DNA from: Amphiura filiformis
Lineage: Eukaryota; Echinodermata; Ophiuroidea; Amphilepidida; Amphiuridae
DNA: 64,000 nucleotides
Reading direction: 5' to 3'
NCBI RefSeq assembly: GCF_039555335.1
Contig: NC_092646.1
Span: forward strand, 23,872,893 to 23,936,892
The stretch's first letter is position 1. Each line of letters opens with the position of its first letter. The translations under genes and the position numbers were made by a program. Positions 1 to 10,979 of this stretch are shown here, piece after piece. The notes under the pieces are model-generated. The model was not told the origin of the DNA. It searched no databases and saw nothing but the letters and a program-made list of their open reading frames with translations.

Positions 1-340
1 TTCTCCACGGACCCGAGGGAGGGTGGTTGATTTTTAATGCTATGTAATCTACATTACCAGTCGTTCTCCACGGACCCGAGGGAGGGTCTACCGAGCAGGC
101 GACGCATGGGGCACTGGATACGGAAGTCACTTTGATGTGACTACAAGGAGTGGACCACTGTCGGAATCTAGTCGGTGGTGTACATCATGAGTCGCCGATG
201 CGGCATCGAGCAGGTAACACATCGGAGGCTAGCAGTTGTAGTCATTACGTGATGACACTGCTGCATAGTACCCTACTGCCTTGTTTCCGATGTAGTCACT
301 CTCCTGTAGTGACTCTGTCGGCCACCATAGGGTAGGTTAT
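1..340. repeat. Short direct repeats at window edge
   Basis: An identical 24-bp word occurs at 1-24 and 64-87 (core CCACGGACCCGAGGGAGGGT). Between about 125 and 390 the word GTAGTCAC or its complement GTGACTAC recurs many times in both orientations. I see no gene. The open frames here contain only these words. Confidence 0.6.
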
Positions 341-1216
341 TCTGGAGTGACGGCGGTAGTGACTTCAGAGTTCCAGTGCGATGTAGTCACTCTGTCGCCA
401 GGAATTTTGCAGTGTAGAAGACCCAGTCATGCCAGTTTGGAATATTTGCTGGGGGAAATCAGGCCAGTAGTCTGGATTTATTTGGGGGGGGGGGTGCTGA
501 TTTTGAAAAAGTGGACTTTTTTTTTCTTCAAAATTTTGACCTTTTTGGACTGGGCGGATTTGGACATTTTTGGACCAAGAAAGCATGCGCTCGCAAATGG
601 GACTTCAGGGGTTAAAAGGCAGGGGAGATTTTTGTGGTTAAAAGGGGACTTTTGGGGTTAAAAAGAAGACTTTTTGGGCCTTTGGCATTTAAGGGGGGTG
701 GCAAATGTTTATTTTATAATTAACAAACTTAGGCCCTAGGCCTAGCCCTAGACTAGTCATATCGTGCAGCAAGGTCTAGCTTGGATTGTACTGCTGGGAG
801 CATAGGTGAACCCCTAGACTACAGGTCTAGTCATGCTCATGTGCTAGGTCATTGTACTAGTGTTTTTGGTCAGTTCTTTTTCTTTCTTTCTTGCACCCCG
901 GTTCCGAAACTAAAGACGTTTGGAATTTTTCTTCGATTAGTCTGTCTTACCATTCAATGTATAAAGCCTAAATCAGCTCAGCGAACTCAGTTTTTGTTTT
1001 TGCTTTTTGCTGAACCATGAAATGGTATCAGCCTATAACAGTGTATGTTACTCGGTTACTAACTAACCTTTTGGTCTGAAATGGACATAACTTTAAATGC
1101 CACGAAGGTATGAATCAAATCATGAACCCCAGTGATGTCAAATGAAAGAGGAAGGAGTAAAGAATAAAAAAAAAATATTTCCTAACATCAGAGGTCATAA
1201 AGGAGTCACAGGGGTC
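341..1216. other. No gene seen; homopolymer-rich spacer
   Basis: The stretch holds a G-run (485-495), T-runs and repeated GGGG/TTTT blocks to about 700, then unremarkable AT-rich sequence. The open frames have low-complexity composition and no recognisable domain. Confidence 0.5.
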
Positions 1217-1460
1217 AAAAAGGTCATTTGAACCGAAAATGCTCCAATTGAGCTGAAATTTAAATGCAATGATCATTCTGACATTCTAAACATGTTTAAA
1301 ATAATTTAATATTCATTTAAGGTCATAAAGGGGGTCAAAGGTCATGTTTTCAAAAATGCTCCAATTGAGCTGATATTTAAATGCAATGATCCTTATGACA
1401 TTCTAAACATGTTTAAAATATTTTAAAATTCATTTAAGGTCATTAAGGGGTCATAAAGGG
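1217..1460. repeat. Two-copy 117-bp tandem duplication
   Basis: The word GCTCCAATTGAGCTG starts at 1241 and again at 1358, and the following roughly 75 bp are nearly identical. The copies are linked by GGTCATAAAGG-type runs. One link (1332-1344) reads GGGTCAAAGGTCA, a direct repeat with 1-nt spacing of the nuclear-receptor half-site. Any regulatory role is conjecture. Confidence 0.7.
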
Positions 1461-1982
1461 TTGATATATACATGTACCACAATATAATGCCAAAGCCCCA
1501 TTGTTCAGCTATGGTACGGTAATCGCTCTAGTTTAAACATGTAAAGAAACTAGAGCAAAAATACTTTACAATTTCCCTCTTTTTGGTCCGAATAATGGCC
1601 CTAAGAATTGTTCAGCAGAATGACCCTAAACAGTCAGGAGTAACTATCTTACATTAAGGCTAAGCATATTAATCGTACTGCATGTCTATGTCAAATATAA
1701 TGTTTCTGTATGTGTAAATTATGGAAATGTATTTTCAAATGATAATCCCGAAATTGTTATTTTTGTCGTTACAGCTGACGTGTTGTTGTGCCACGTGACA
1801 ATGGAATCAAAACAAGATTGGCCATGTACAATGTATAAAGCATCAAAAAAAAAGTTTAGATGCAGCCAAAGATTTTGGATGAACTGGCCAATTGAGAGAG
1901 CCATAATTTTAATACAAGAGCATGGTCAAATCAAAGATGGAGTAAACTGACACGGCATGACATGGAATAACTCCGACACTGA

Positions 1983-2215
1983 ATAAAGCTAGATACAGTC
2001 CAGAGGCGGGTCATTCACATCACAGATCGACCCTCCTTCAAATTCTGCCTTTGGGTCCATCGTAAAGCAGTTGCTGCCACGTACATCAGATCTAACTCAA
2101 GTTGTTAGTCATCATTCATTCCATATAGCCCGCAGATGGAATGTACTCACGCCTCACATTCCAGGAACTGTGAAACGGACCAACTTCAAAAAGTGTTTTG
2201 GTCAAAAATGTGCAA
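1983..2215 (+). pseudogene. Decayed C-terminal tail of a non-LTR reverse transcriptase
   Basis: From 1989 the + strand reads LDTVQRRVIHITDRPSF, the L-D-x-V-Q-R-R start of the conserved C-terminal region that follows the RT domain in CR1/jockey-type elements. After a frame change, 2120-2215 gives RRWNVLTPHIPGTVKRTNFK, matching the 'RLWN.LP...FK' end of the same region. No catalytic motif is present. It is a truncated, frameshifted relic and no function is expected. Confidence 0.6.
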
Positions 2216-2845
2216 ACCCATCAGCTTCATGATAACAGCTGTTATTGCCTTGATATGTGTCTTGACATAGAAAGAAACAAGTTGAACAACTAAGCAAGCA
2301 AATACAGATTCTGGTCTAGATTTTCTTCAAGTAATATTGGTATTGATGACATCAATGCGATATAAGCCTACTGGTAGGGTTGACGTTTTTGATGCTTATC
2401 TCCTTCAGCTAAAACTGAGCACAAGGATCCTTTAAATACATTGAAGGGTGGATTGCAGGGGATCACCCCGGTACTGTTGACTGTACTTCAAAAATACACT
2501 CATTAACTCTTGGTTCCAGAGTTCTCCTCGTCTGGTTACAAATGTAGCGTTGAGGAGTATCAAAGCAGAAGCAGAAGCAAACGCAGAACAATTCCAAAGC
2601 TATTGATCACACTATCTGTATATCAGTCTAAGAAAGTTCTGTGAAGTTCTTCCATGAGAAAAATAGAAGTATTCAGTTATATAATCTATCAACAATTTCC
2701 AGTTTAGTTATGTTAGTGTATCAAAAGTCAGGACTTAGAAACCATAATTATGTTAAAGATACCTTACATGGTATCAGAAGTTTTAAGTTAGTTGTAACGT
2801 GAAAAGAAGAAAAACTTGACATTTTTACTCAGGATTTTTACTTCA
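2216..2845. other. No gene seen
   Basis: AT-rich sequence with a short AGAAGC/GCAGAA repeat near 2560-2590. I see no coding signal or terminal repeats. Confidence 0.4.
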
Positions 2846-4143
2846 TCTTAATACTAATTACGGCGTGTCCGTCCGTCCGTCCCTCTGTCCGCTCGCTATC
2901 GCGTTCGCGTTCACGCGATGCACTATCGCGTGCTCGCGGTGCGCTATCCCATGTCTATGTGCTATCGCGGAGTATCAACGGGAGTGTGCGCGGAGTACAG
3001 TACGCGCATCGGAAAAGCAGTGTGACTAACAGGTGCATCTCATCGGACCAATAATTATAGGCCTTATTTTCAACACATATTTCAATACCGAACATGTGCA
3101 CACACCAAACACGTGCATCTCATCGGACCAATAATTATAGGCCTATTTCAGCAGAACATGACTATTTCCGGAAGGCATATGAACCGTTTTTGCGTTCACG
3201 TTTCTCGCGATTGATTTCATTACTTTAGTAACGCCCTACCCAGCAAACACAAAACGTTTTCGACATCATTCGCAAAAGGTTGTCAGAAAACGTTTAAATG
3301 TCGGGTTATATAAAAGGAATATTAAGAGTATAAAACGGTTTCATAACCTTAAAAAACATTTTTTTGATAATCTACTGCTCAGCAAACAAAAATGTTTTAC
3401 AGAAAACGTGTAGGGCCTAAATGTCGGGTTATATAAAGGGTATAAAAACGTTTTGATAACATTCCAAAAACATTCTTGAAAACTTGATACAAAACATTCT
3501 AAACAGAATCTTATTTTGGGAAAAAATTTTCCCCAAAATATTTGCAATAACGTTTTCAAACGTTTTTATGACCTTCATGTAACCCGACATTTAAATGTTA
3601 TTAAAATGTGGGTTTTTTTTCAACAAGAACATTTCTGTGTTTGCTGGGTTCAAATATTTTAACATAATGTTATTTAAGTATTGACAAAAATATTGTTGTA
3701 GTGTGTTTTCATACAAAACGTTTTAAACGTTATCATGACCTTTATATAACCCGACATTTTAATGTTATTAAAACGTTTTCACTTAAACCAAAAGCCAAAA
3801 TATAACTTATTTAAAACATTTTAAAAACGTTTTTGTGTTTGCTGGGTATATCCACGTCCAGATACTAATTTCGGTTTCTCTAAATGTGGTAACAGGGCAG
3901 GGCTTGGAAGAGGCGAATGATGGGTTTCCAGATTATGGGTAGGCCTACCGAACTACCGAAGTAAGCATCACACCTATAAAAACAAACAGAGTTGATTAAG
4001 TTGTGTAAAGTTGGGTCTTGATCATTGAGAGATGCATTTCATAGTAGTTTAAAAAGTCAGGGCAGGTATATGGGTAACGGGTTTGGGTAATTAGAAATAG
4101 GCCTATCACGAGAAGCGCCCGACCCGAGAACCGCGAAATCTAG
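2846..4143 (+). mobile_element. Non-autonomous canonical Helitron (TC...CTAG), copy 1
   Basis: It starts with TC (2846), then CTTAATACTAATTACGG and a GTCC-repeat tract, and ends GAACCGCGAAATCTAG at 4143. It lies between A (2845) and T (4144), the canonical Helitron A/T site without target duplication. A second copy with the same ends is at 11551-12078. The extra length is mostly the nested TIR element at 3239-3846. No Rep/helicase is encoded. A clear 3' hairpin was not found, which is atypical. Confidence 0.75.
3239..3846. mobile_element. TIR element (CCCAGCAAACAC ends) nested in the Helitron
   Basis: The left end CCCAGCAAACACAAAACG and right end GTTTTTGTGTTTGCTGGG are inverted, flanked by TA at 3237-3238 and 3847-3848. 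The 608-bp interior repeats AACGTTTT and AACCCGACATTTAA-type words in both orientations. It has no transposase. TA duplication suggests Tc1/mariner-type mobilisation, but the superfamily is uncertain. Confidence 0.75.
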
Positions 4144-5500
4144 TTAAGTATAATGGGCACGTTGCATCCAGTACATTCTTAAAGGTTCCAAAAGGGTCAA
4201 GTTCTAAAGTGTCCTCCTAGTACATAGGCCTATGGATAACCCTCGCACTTTAACATAAAATACTTCTTGAAAATTAACGAGTTCTTTTGAGAACCATCAC
4301 AAATCTAATGTGTTTAGGTTCTAAATGTCCAGCTCGTAACACTTTTTAAACAAATACACACTTTTTAAAGGAAGGCTCCGCCTATCACAACAATATGCCC
4401 TATGTAAGAAAAATAATTATCAAGCACGAATCACGTGGTTTTATCTAAAACAAACTCATGGCGACCATGTGATTCGGGCTTGATTATTATCTTTCTAACA
4501 ATTATAAGGCATGATATTATGATTGCCGGAGACTCATTAAAGTGCTTAGGAATAAAAGAAAATATTGTTTTCCACATTTTCACGAAACGATTGGTATTTT
4601 TGGCAACACCAACTCCTAAACATCACAAATAAAAAGCTTACATATCTAATTTCTAAAAGTTTAAACTGACTTTATCCAAGTAACCTTGAATTGTCGATGT
4701 GTGACACACATCGTCATCAGAAGAAGTCCTATGATGTTGTTACTTATCTAAACATGTCGCTTTAATAGCTAAACGTTAGCATTTAGAGTGTTGAAGACGC
4801 GGGGTGGGGTATAAGTGTTTAGGATGCGTTTTGATACAAATTGTATCAAAGTATGACACATGTAAAGTAACTTGAAAATCAAAAGGACGGAGCTGATTTT
4901 ATTTTGGATTTGCGATGTGTATGATAATATGTTTTATAATATGAAATCATAACAACTTACACTGAATTTCAAAATCTATTGAAATCGCATATCTATGTTC
5001 TAAAGACAGAATTTTTTTGAATAAGGACCTTAAAATATCCCAATTTTTGATCCTTTTTAACCCATATTTTTAATTATTCAAAAATTGTTTTGAATCTTTA
5101 GAACATAAATATGCAGTTTTTTTTGTGTGCGTTTTCCAGCTAAAAATAAAGGCGGCAGCCACTATGAAATTGGCTATACCATCTTGAAAAAAATAATGGA
5201 TTACCTCATATCCAAAATAATTGTTCTACAGCTAGAGCACTATAATATTTCTGGTTGATTTTATACCAATAATAGGTGAAAGAGGTGTCCTGTATAATGT
5301 ACATGTGTTTGTTGTTGTTGTTTTCAGGCAGTTGTTAAGGCAGCGGCCATTTTAAAAATGGCGGCACATCTTGAAAAAATAAACCAGAATTGTTTAGTCT
5401 TTATTGCTGTATTACTCGCATTATAAAGGTAAACAAAATGCTTTGTCAACTCTTTAATAACATTATGTTAAAATCGTGCATCTATTTTTCAAAAGTGTTT
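4144..5500. other. No gene seen
   Basis: AT-rich spacer with GGCGGC/GGCCATTTT patches near 5150-5360. The longest open frame (4435-4632) shows no recognisable domain. Confidence 0.4.
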
Positions 5501-5583
5501 TTAGAACGTTATTAAAACGTTTTATACCTTTATATAAACCGACAATAACACGTTATCTGTAAAACGTTTTGTGTTTGCTTGGC
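5501..5583. mobile_element. Fragment of the CCCAGCAAACAC TIR family
   Basis: It contains ATTAAAACGTTTTATACC and ends AAACGTTTTGTGTTTGCTTGG, matching the right end of the element at 3239-3846 with one substitution. Only the terminal part survives. Confidence 0.6.
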
Positions 5584-5837
5584 AACTCAACTTGAAGGCT
5601 CTACGACGACGTTGAAAAATTGATAACTCGACTTATGGCCTAAAACGCGACGCTTACTTTGCACCTAAAATCTATGGAAAGCTATTTAGGATTTGAAGGG
5701 TAAAAATAGGTCAAATCATCAAATTGAGAATATTACGATAAACTGATATGAAAAGGTGAGACATTAGCAAAATCGGATACCAAGAAGATTCCAAAAAGTT
5801 GCATGTTTACTCAGTGGTGGCCATCTTGAAACAAAAA

Positions 5838-6190
5838 TGTGATTTTTGGTCAAAAATTTGATTTTTGACAAAATGTGTTTTAGGTAATGTGATTTTTGGT
5901 CATAAATGTGTTTTTATTTCAAAATATGTTATTTTGGTCAGGGGTCAAAAATGTGATTTATGGTCAAAATGTAATTTTGGTCAAAAAGTGATTTTTGGTC
6001 AAAATATGATTTTTGGTCAAAAATGTGTTTTTTGGTCAAAACAATATGTGATTTTTGGTCAAAATGTGATTTTTGGTGATTTTTGGTCAAAAATGTGATT
6101 TTTGGTCAAAAATGTGATTTTTGGTCAAAAATGTGATTTTTGGTCAAAATTATGATTTTTGGTCAAAAATGCGATTTTTGATCAAAAACA
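5838..6190. repeat. About 19-bp minisatellite (TTTTTGGTCAAAAATGTGA)
   Basis: About 18 degenerate copies of TTTTTGGTCAAAAATGTGA in tandem. The open frame across it (5865-6098) is just the translated repeat. Confidence 0.85.
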
Positions 6191-6500
6191 TGACCGCCGT
6201 TCACGGCCCTCCGACTCCATACCCGGTTGACTCCCGCGTATGGATGCCGACTGCACCAGCCCTCTGCACCGACAACGAGGCGTGACCACTGCGCAGCTCA
6301 CCACGACTCCACACCCGGTTGCATCCCGCGTATGGATGCCGACTGTACCGTCCCTCTGCACCGACAACGACGGCGTGACCACTGCGCGCGGCTCACCACG
6401 ACTCCACACCCGGTTGCATGCCGCGTATGTGTGCCGACTGCACTGGCCCTCTGCACCGACAACGACGGCGATACCAGTTACCCAGGGCGATACCAGGCCT
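6186..6500. repeat. GC-rich tandem repeat, about 90-bp unit, three copies
   Basis: Three copies start near CCGCGTATGGATGCCGACTG (about 6234, 6327, 6421) and share CCCTCTGCACCGACAACGA and CCACACCCGGTTGCAT. The block is sharply GC-richer than its AT-rich surroundings and stays open in several frames on both strands, as a repeat with a multiple-of-3 unit would. No domain is recognised. Confidence 0.7.
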
Positions 6501-6599
6501 AGCCTATAATCATGAATTCATGATAATATTCTCCCAGACGGACCACAGCGGTGAGGTTCTACACGGGTACGTATAAATATATTACTATAGGCCTATAAT

Positions 6600-6832
6600 A
6601 ATTATAATTATTTAAATAAATATCAGGTTAAAATCGGATTGAATTCAGGTTGAAATTAGGTTGAAATTTCGACGTCAATACAACGTGGGATTCAGGTTGA
6701 AATTAGGTTGAAATTTCGACGTTGAAATCGGGTTGAAATCAGGTTAGGGTCGATTTGCAAATACAACGTGATTTCAACGTCGAAACGTCAACCTGATTTC
6801 AACGTGATTTCAACGTCGGGTGTGCCCACTGG
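6600..6832. mobile_element. TIR-element end with GTTGAAATC repeats
   Basis: Repeated GGTTGAAATTAGGTTGAAAT and its complement lead to the terminus CGTCGGGTGTGCCCACTGGG near 6832. On the minus strand this is a CCCAGTGGGCACACCCGACG end, a terminus seen in several animal DNA transposons. The opposite end was not resolved. Confidence 0.5.
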
Positions 6833-7078
6833 GATGGGACAAAAACAAATAGGGACTAAAATTTGTCTGTCTACGCTGTTAGCTGCTGTTGTTACTAAAC
6901 ACTTGGCTTGCATATCAAAATGATTGACACCCATCAGATGCAAATAATTTGTAGATATAGACGAATCCAATTTCACGCATTCCTGCTCCTCAATGGCAGC
7001 CATTAGCCGAGACGGGTACCCAACTATCCCACCTAAAATGTGGGATGATGCGGCCTTGAAGGGTATTATAAACTTCAT
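6788..7078 (-). CDS. Unidentified coding fragment running into a TIR element
   Basis: The frame from ATG at 7078 has ordinary protein composition, unlike neighbouring repeat translations. It begins MKFIIPFKAASSHILGGIVG and continues with ISTNYLHLMGVNHFDMQ and NSVDRQILVPICFCPIP (about 83 residues of natural-looking sequence). At about 6838 the frame enters the CCCAGTGGGCACACC transposon end and stops after about a dozen transposon-encoded residues. I do not recognise the family. Codons upstream of the ATG are also open, so this may be an internal exon or N-terminal piece. It may be a gene fragment truncated by the element rather than a functional gene. Confidence 0.4.
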   Translation of the reverse strand: MKFIIPFKAASSHILGGIVGYPSRLMAAIEEQECVKLDSSISTNYLHLMGVNHFDMQAKCLVTTAANSVDRQILVPICFCPIPVGTPDVEITLKSG

Positions 7079-7439
7079 TCTATCACCCGTGTTACACGTA
7101 AACAAAAGAATGATGACAGTTTACAACACAAATGAATCTAACATCGAATTTTAAGCGGGATTAATCCACCCAATTGGGTACTCACAACACCTGTTTGGTG
7201 CATGCGGGTACTCAAATATGGCCGACCAAATCCTGACCATGACTTAGCTCGTTGGATTCGTCTACAACAATTCATAAACTATATACATTCTGCACATTTC
7301 AAGAAAATCCAATGTTGCATTTGGAAGAGGCATCTTCAATAAACATCAAAACTGATGGGTACCAATCATTTTTATACAGTTTATAGACCCAGATGTTCAG
7401 TAATTCAGAAAAAAAAGTTTTGCAGTTGATAAACTAATA

Positions 7440-9310
7440 TGCTTGATAAACTAGGTTTATGTTTAATAAACTAAGTTTATGTTTGTTAAACTAAGTTCAT
7501 GTTTGATAAACTAAGTTCATGTTTGATAAACTAAAAAATAAGTCTATGTTTGAAAAATTAAGTTGTAAGTTTTTTGAGAGAAACTAAATTTATTTTTGAA
7601 AAAATAAGTTTTTCAATTTGATAAACTAAGTTTATGTTTTAAACCAAGTTATATTTAAAAAGTTTATGAAAAGTTGATTCAATTACCGAACACTTGGCTA
7701 ATTGCCCCATGCACGCGCGCTGTCAAATATCATCATCTCATATCAATCATAGAAATGAATAATATCAATATCATCCGAGTCTTCAAAAATATTATGTAAT
7801 GTCATCTCATAATGCGAAAACCAATCAAATTACAAGTTTATCTTTGAAAAACTAAGTCTATGTTTACAAAACAACTATAGTTTATCTTTGAAAACCTAAG
7901 TATATATATGTTTACAAAACATAAGTTTATCTTTCAAAAACTAAGTCTATGTTTACAACTAAGTTTATCTTTGAAACACTAAGTCTATGTTTGCAAAACA
8001 ACTAAGTTTATCTTTGAAAAACCAAGTCTAATGTTTACAAAACAACTAAGTTTATCTTTGAAACACTAAGTCTATGTTTACAAAACAACTAAGTTTATCT
8101 TTGAAACACTAAGCCTATGTTTACAAAACAACTAAGTTTATCTTTGAAAAACTAAGTCAATGTTTACAAAACAACTAAGTTTATCTTTGAAAACCTAAGT
8201 ATATGTTTACAAAACATAAGTTTATCTTTCAAAAACTAAGTCTATGTTTACAACTAAGTTTATCTTTGAAACACTAAGTCTATGTTTGCAAAACAACTAA
8301 ATTTATCTTTGAAAAACCAAGTCTATGTTTACAAAACAACTAAGTTTATCTTTGAAAACCTAAGTATATGTTTACAAAACATAAGTTTATCTTTCAAAAA
8401 CTAAGTCTATGTTTACAACTAAGTTTATTTATCTTTGAAACACTAGTCTATGTTTGCAAAACAACTAAGTTTAAAACCAAGTCAATGTTTACAAAACAAC
8501 TAAGTTTATCTTTGAAAACCAAGTCTATGTTTACAAAACAACTATAGTTTATCTTTGAAAACCTAAGTATATGTTTACAAAACATAAGTTTATCTTTCAA
8601 AAACTAAGTCTATGTTTACAACTAAGTTTATCTTTGAAACACTAAGTCTATGTTTGCAAAACAACTAAATTTATCTTTGAAAAACCAAGTCTATGTTTAC
8701 AAAACAACTAAGTTTATCTTTGAAAACCTAAGTATATGTTTACAAAACATAAGTTTATCTTTCAAAATCTAAGTCTATGTTTACAACTAAGTTTATCTTT
8801 GAAACACTAGTCTATGTTTGCAAAACAACTAAGTTTAAAACCAAGTCAATGTTTACAAAACAACTAAGTTTATCTTTGAAAAACCAAGTCTATGTTTACA
8901 AAACAACTATAGTTTATCTTTGAAAACCTAAGTATATGTTTACAAAACATAAGTTTATCTTTCAAAAACTAAGTCTATGTTTACAACTAAGTTTATCTTT
9001 GAAACACTAGTCTATGTTTGCAAAACAACTAAGTTTAAAACCAAGTCAATGTTTACAAAACAACTAAGTTTATCTTTGAAAAACCAAGTCTATGTTTACA
9101 AAACAACTAAGTTTATCTTTGAAACACTAAGTCTATGTTTACAAAACAACTAAGTTTATCTTTGAAAAACTAAGTCAATGTTTACAAAACAACTAAGTTT
9201 ATCTTTGAAAAACTAAGTCTATGTTTACAAAACTAAGTTTATATTTTTTTGAGAAAAACTACATTTATGTTTGAAAAAAATACGTTTTTTAGTTTGATAA
9301 ACTAAGTTTA
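7440..9310. repeat. AT-rich satellite, about 40-50-bp units
   Basis: Tandem copies of AACTAAGTTTATCTTTGAAA followed by AACTAAGTCTATGTTTACAA fill 7840-9240, with simpler ACTAAGTTTATGTTTGATAA copies at 7440-7660. Higher-order blocks (for example around 8220-8440, 8590-8800 and 8950-9100) repeat the same order of variants. It has no coding capacity. Confidence 0.9.
7636..7832. repeat. Flank duplicate, left copy
   Basis: About 200 bp containing GAACACTTGGCTAATTGCCC, GCACGCGCGCTGTCAAATAT and AATGCGAAAACCAATCAAAT, repeated nearly verbatim at 9312-9524. The satellite lies between the two copies. Confidence 0.85.
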
Positions 9311-9311
9311 T

Positions 9312-9524
9312 GTTTTAAACCAAGTTATATTAAAAAAGTTTATGAAAAGTTGATTCAATTACCGAACACTTGGCTAATTGCCCCATGCACGCGCGCTGTC
9401 AAATATCAATGTCAATAGATATCATCTCATATCAATTATATAAATAAATAATATCAATATCATCCGAGTCTTCAATCAATATCATGCAATGTCATCTCAT
9501 AATGCGAAAACCAATCAAATTACA
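9312..9524. repeat. Flank duplicate, right copy
   Basis: Near-identical to 7636-7832, with a small insertion (ATGTCAATAGAT). Together they suggest a roughly 1.7-kb tandem duplication whose interior is the satellite. Confidence 0.85.
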
Positions 9525-9666
9525 TGTATTCTTTACAAGCCACGCCTACTGATAGAATGTCACTTTCAAAGCTTTTGAAATCCCCGGTTGAAATCTTGAG
9601 TCACCGCACCCAATATAACACTTACCATATTGTATGAGCGGAACCAACGAATTATTATTAAGGCTG

Positions 9667-9900
9667 ATTCATACTTTCGGTGTTGCATACTTTTAACGAG
9701 TATTCGTTACTAGTATTCAATCTATTATTTTCATACTTTAACAACGAAATAGTACATGTATTCGCCCATCGAATAGGCCTATATATTTGGTAGCGATATA
9801 TCGAATTCTTTTTTCAGCAAACATTCTTTAGAAGTAAAGTTGACTTGAAAGTTGAAATAGATTGAACAACGAATACTATATTAAAAGTATGCGACACACA
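9667..9900. mobile_element. Small TIR element (GTGTYGCATACTTTTAA ends)
   Basis: GTGTTGCATACTTTTAA at about 9680 is mirrored by TTAAAAGTATGCGACAC at about 9882-9898, and ATTCGTT/AACGAAT words lie inside each arm. The true ends and target duplication are not resolved. Confidence 0.5.
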
Positions 9901-10639
9901 GTGTCATCGCCCCGATATCTTCATGGCAGAAATCGCCATGGTATAGGTTGAATCCACAGCCACGCATGGCCATTTTGTTCCGACCTTTGAGACGCATAAT
10001 GAGCCGAGGGACATGACTAAGGCTACTGACAATAGCCTGGTAATTGATCTCTCTGTATGTGAGCGAGCATGTATACGCCATTGAGGTCAATGGTCATCGA
10101 CTTTTATACTGCCTCCACGGGAGTGAGTGCAGCTAGCCTACGCGCTGCGCTATAATTCGGCACATATAAAATCAGAATATTTTTGTCAATTTTGAGTTCA
10201 AGACGCACTTCTTTCTCAAGACGCTAGCTAACGACTATCGTATCCGTTGAACATATATATTCAAGTGCAAGGAACCAAATCTGGATTCTTTAGACTAAAT
10301 CAATTACGGGAGATATTCATCATTTTCTACCCCGGTATCCAAAGATTTATCGTCTGAATATTAAATCGTGCATAGCACATTCACGTGTATCGATCCCGGG
10401 TATTTAATTTAGTATCTCTGCTGCAGGCCTACCAAGTAATTATTAGCCAGGCGATGTCGGTGTGCGACATCAAATATTCGATGTCGATATGGAGTATAAC
10501 TCTGCCTTTATGCCTAACACAAAATGACGCACATATAGTTTGTTTTAAATTATAACTTTTTTCTTTTATAAAAGTTCTAATCCTTGATGTAAATACACAA
10601 AACATAATCGTCTGGATTCGATGCTACACGTCAACGTAT

Positions 10640-10870
10640 TCGGCCGATATCCATCGCGTTCATCTCGAAGGTGTAATTTCGTAGAATTTTGCAAACAAGT
10701 TCTATTATGGAAGGTCGGATCACAATGCCTTGACGAATAACACAGATTTCACAGTTTTGCAGTACACGAAAACCGCAGTTTTCACAGTTTTGCACTACAC
10801 GAAAGACACGGTTTTTACAGTTTTGTAGCAAAACGGCTTCACGAAAGACCCAGTTCATACAGTTTTGCAG
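10640..10870. repeat. Degenerate CAGTTTTGCA minisatellite before TMEM26
   Basis: Four to five copies of CACAGTTTTGCAGTACACGA variants with a period of about 32 bp run directly into the first recognisable TMEM26 codons. No ATG occurs in the TMEM26 frame here, so the start of that gene is not visible. TTTTGCAG at 10863-10870 could be a splice acceptor. Confidence 0.65.
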
Positions 10871-10871
10871 T

Positions 10872-10979
10872 AAGACTTTCTTGCTGTGGAAAGCCATTCT
10901 TGCTCGTCTTCTGTTTACGATTCATGGGTTGGTAACAATATGGAAGGTGTCGGACGAGTACGACAACCAGTTGTTTCTT
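10872..10979 (+). CDS. TMEM26: TMEM26 homologue, N-terminal half of first recognisable exon
   Basis: Thirty-six codons read KTFLLWKAILARLLFTIHGL and then VTIWKVSDEYDNQLFL. From memory of vertebrate TMEM26, the R-L-L-F-x-x-H-x-L-V-x-x-W-[KR]-V pattern is its first membrane segment and following loop. The exon stops abruptly at a TT (10978-10979) where the Helitron array begins, with no GT donor there. Continuing the frame into the array meets a TAG near 11009. The reading resumes in frame at 25138. The 5' limit is set by a possible TTTTGCAG acceptor; no start codon is visible. TMEM26 is a multi-pass membrane protein of poorly known molecular function. Confidence 0.8.

Noticed and set aside
6182..6509. 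Overlapping frames on both strands in the GC-rich block
   Set aside because: The three-copy, about 90-bp repeat explains them. No domain was recognised.
9881..10090. Minus-strand 69-codon frame with protein-like composition (VPRLIMRLKGRNKMAMRG)
   Set aside because: It overlaps the end of a TIR element and no family is recognised. Support is too weak to call a gene.
10631..10897. Minus-strand 88-codon frame before TMEM26
   Set aside because: It is the reverse translation of the CAGTTTTGCA minisatellite and the first TMEM26 codons.
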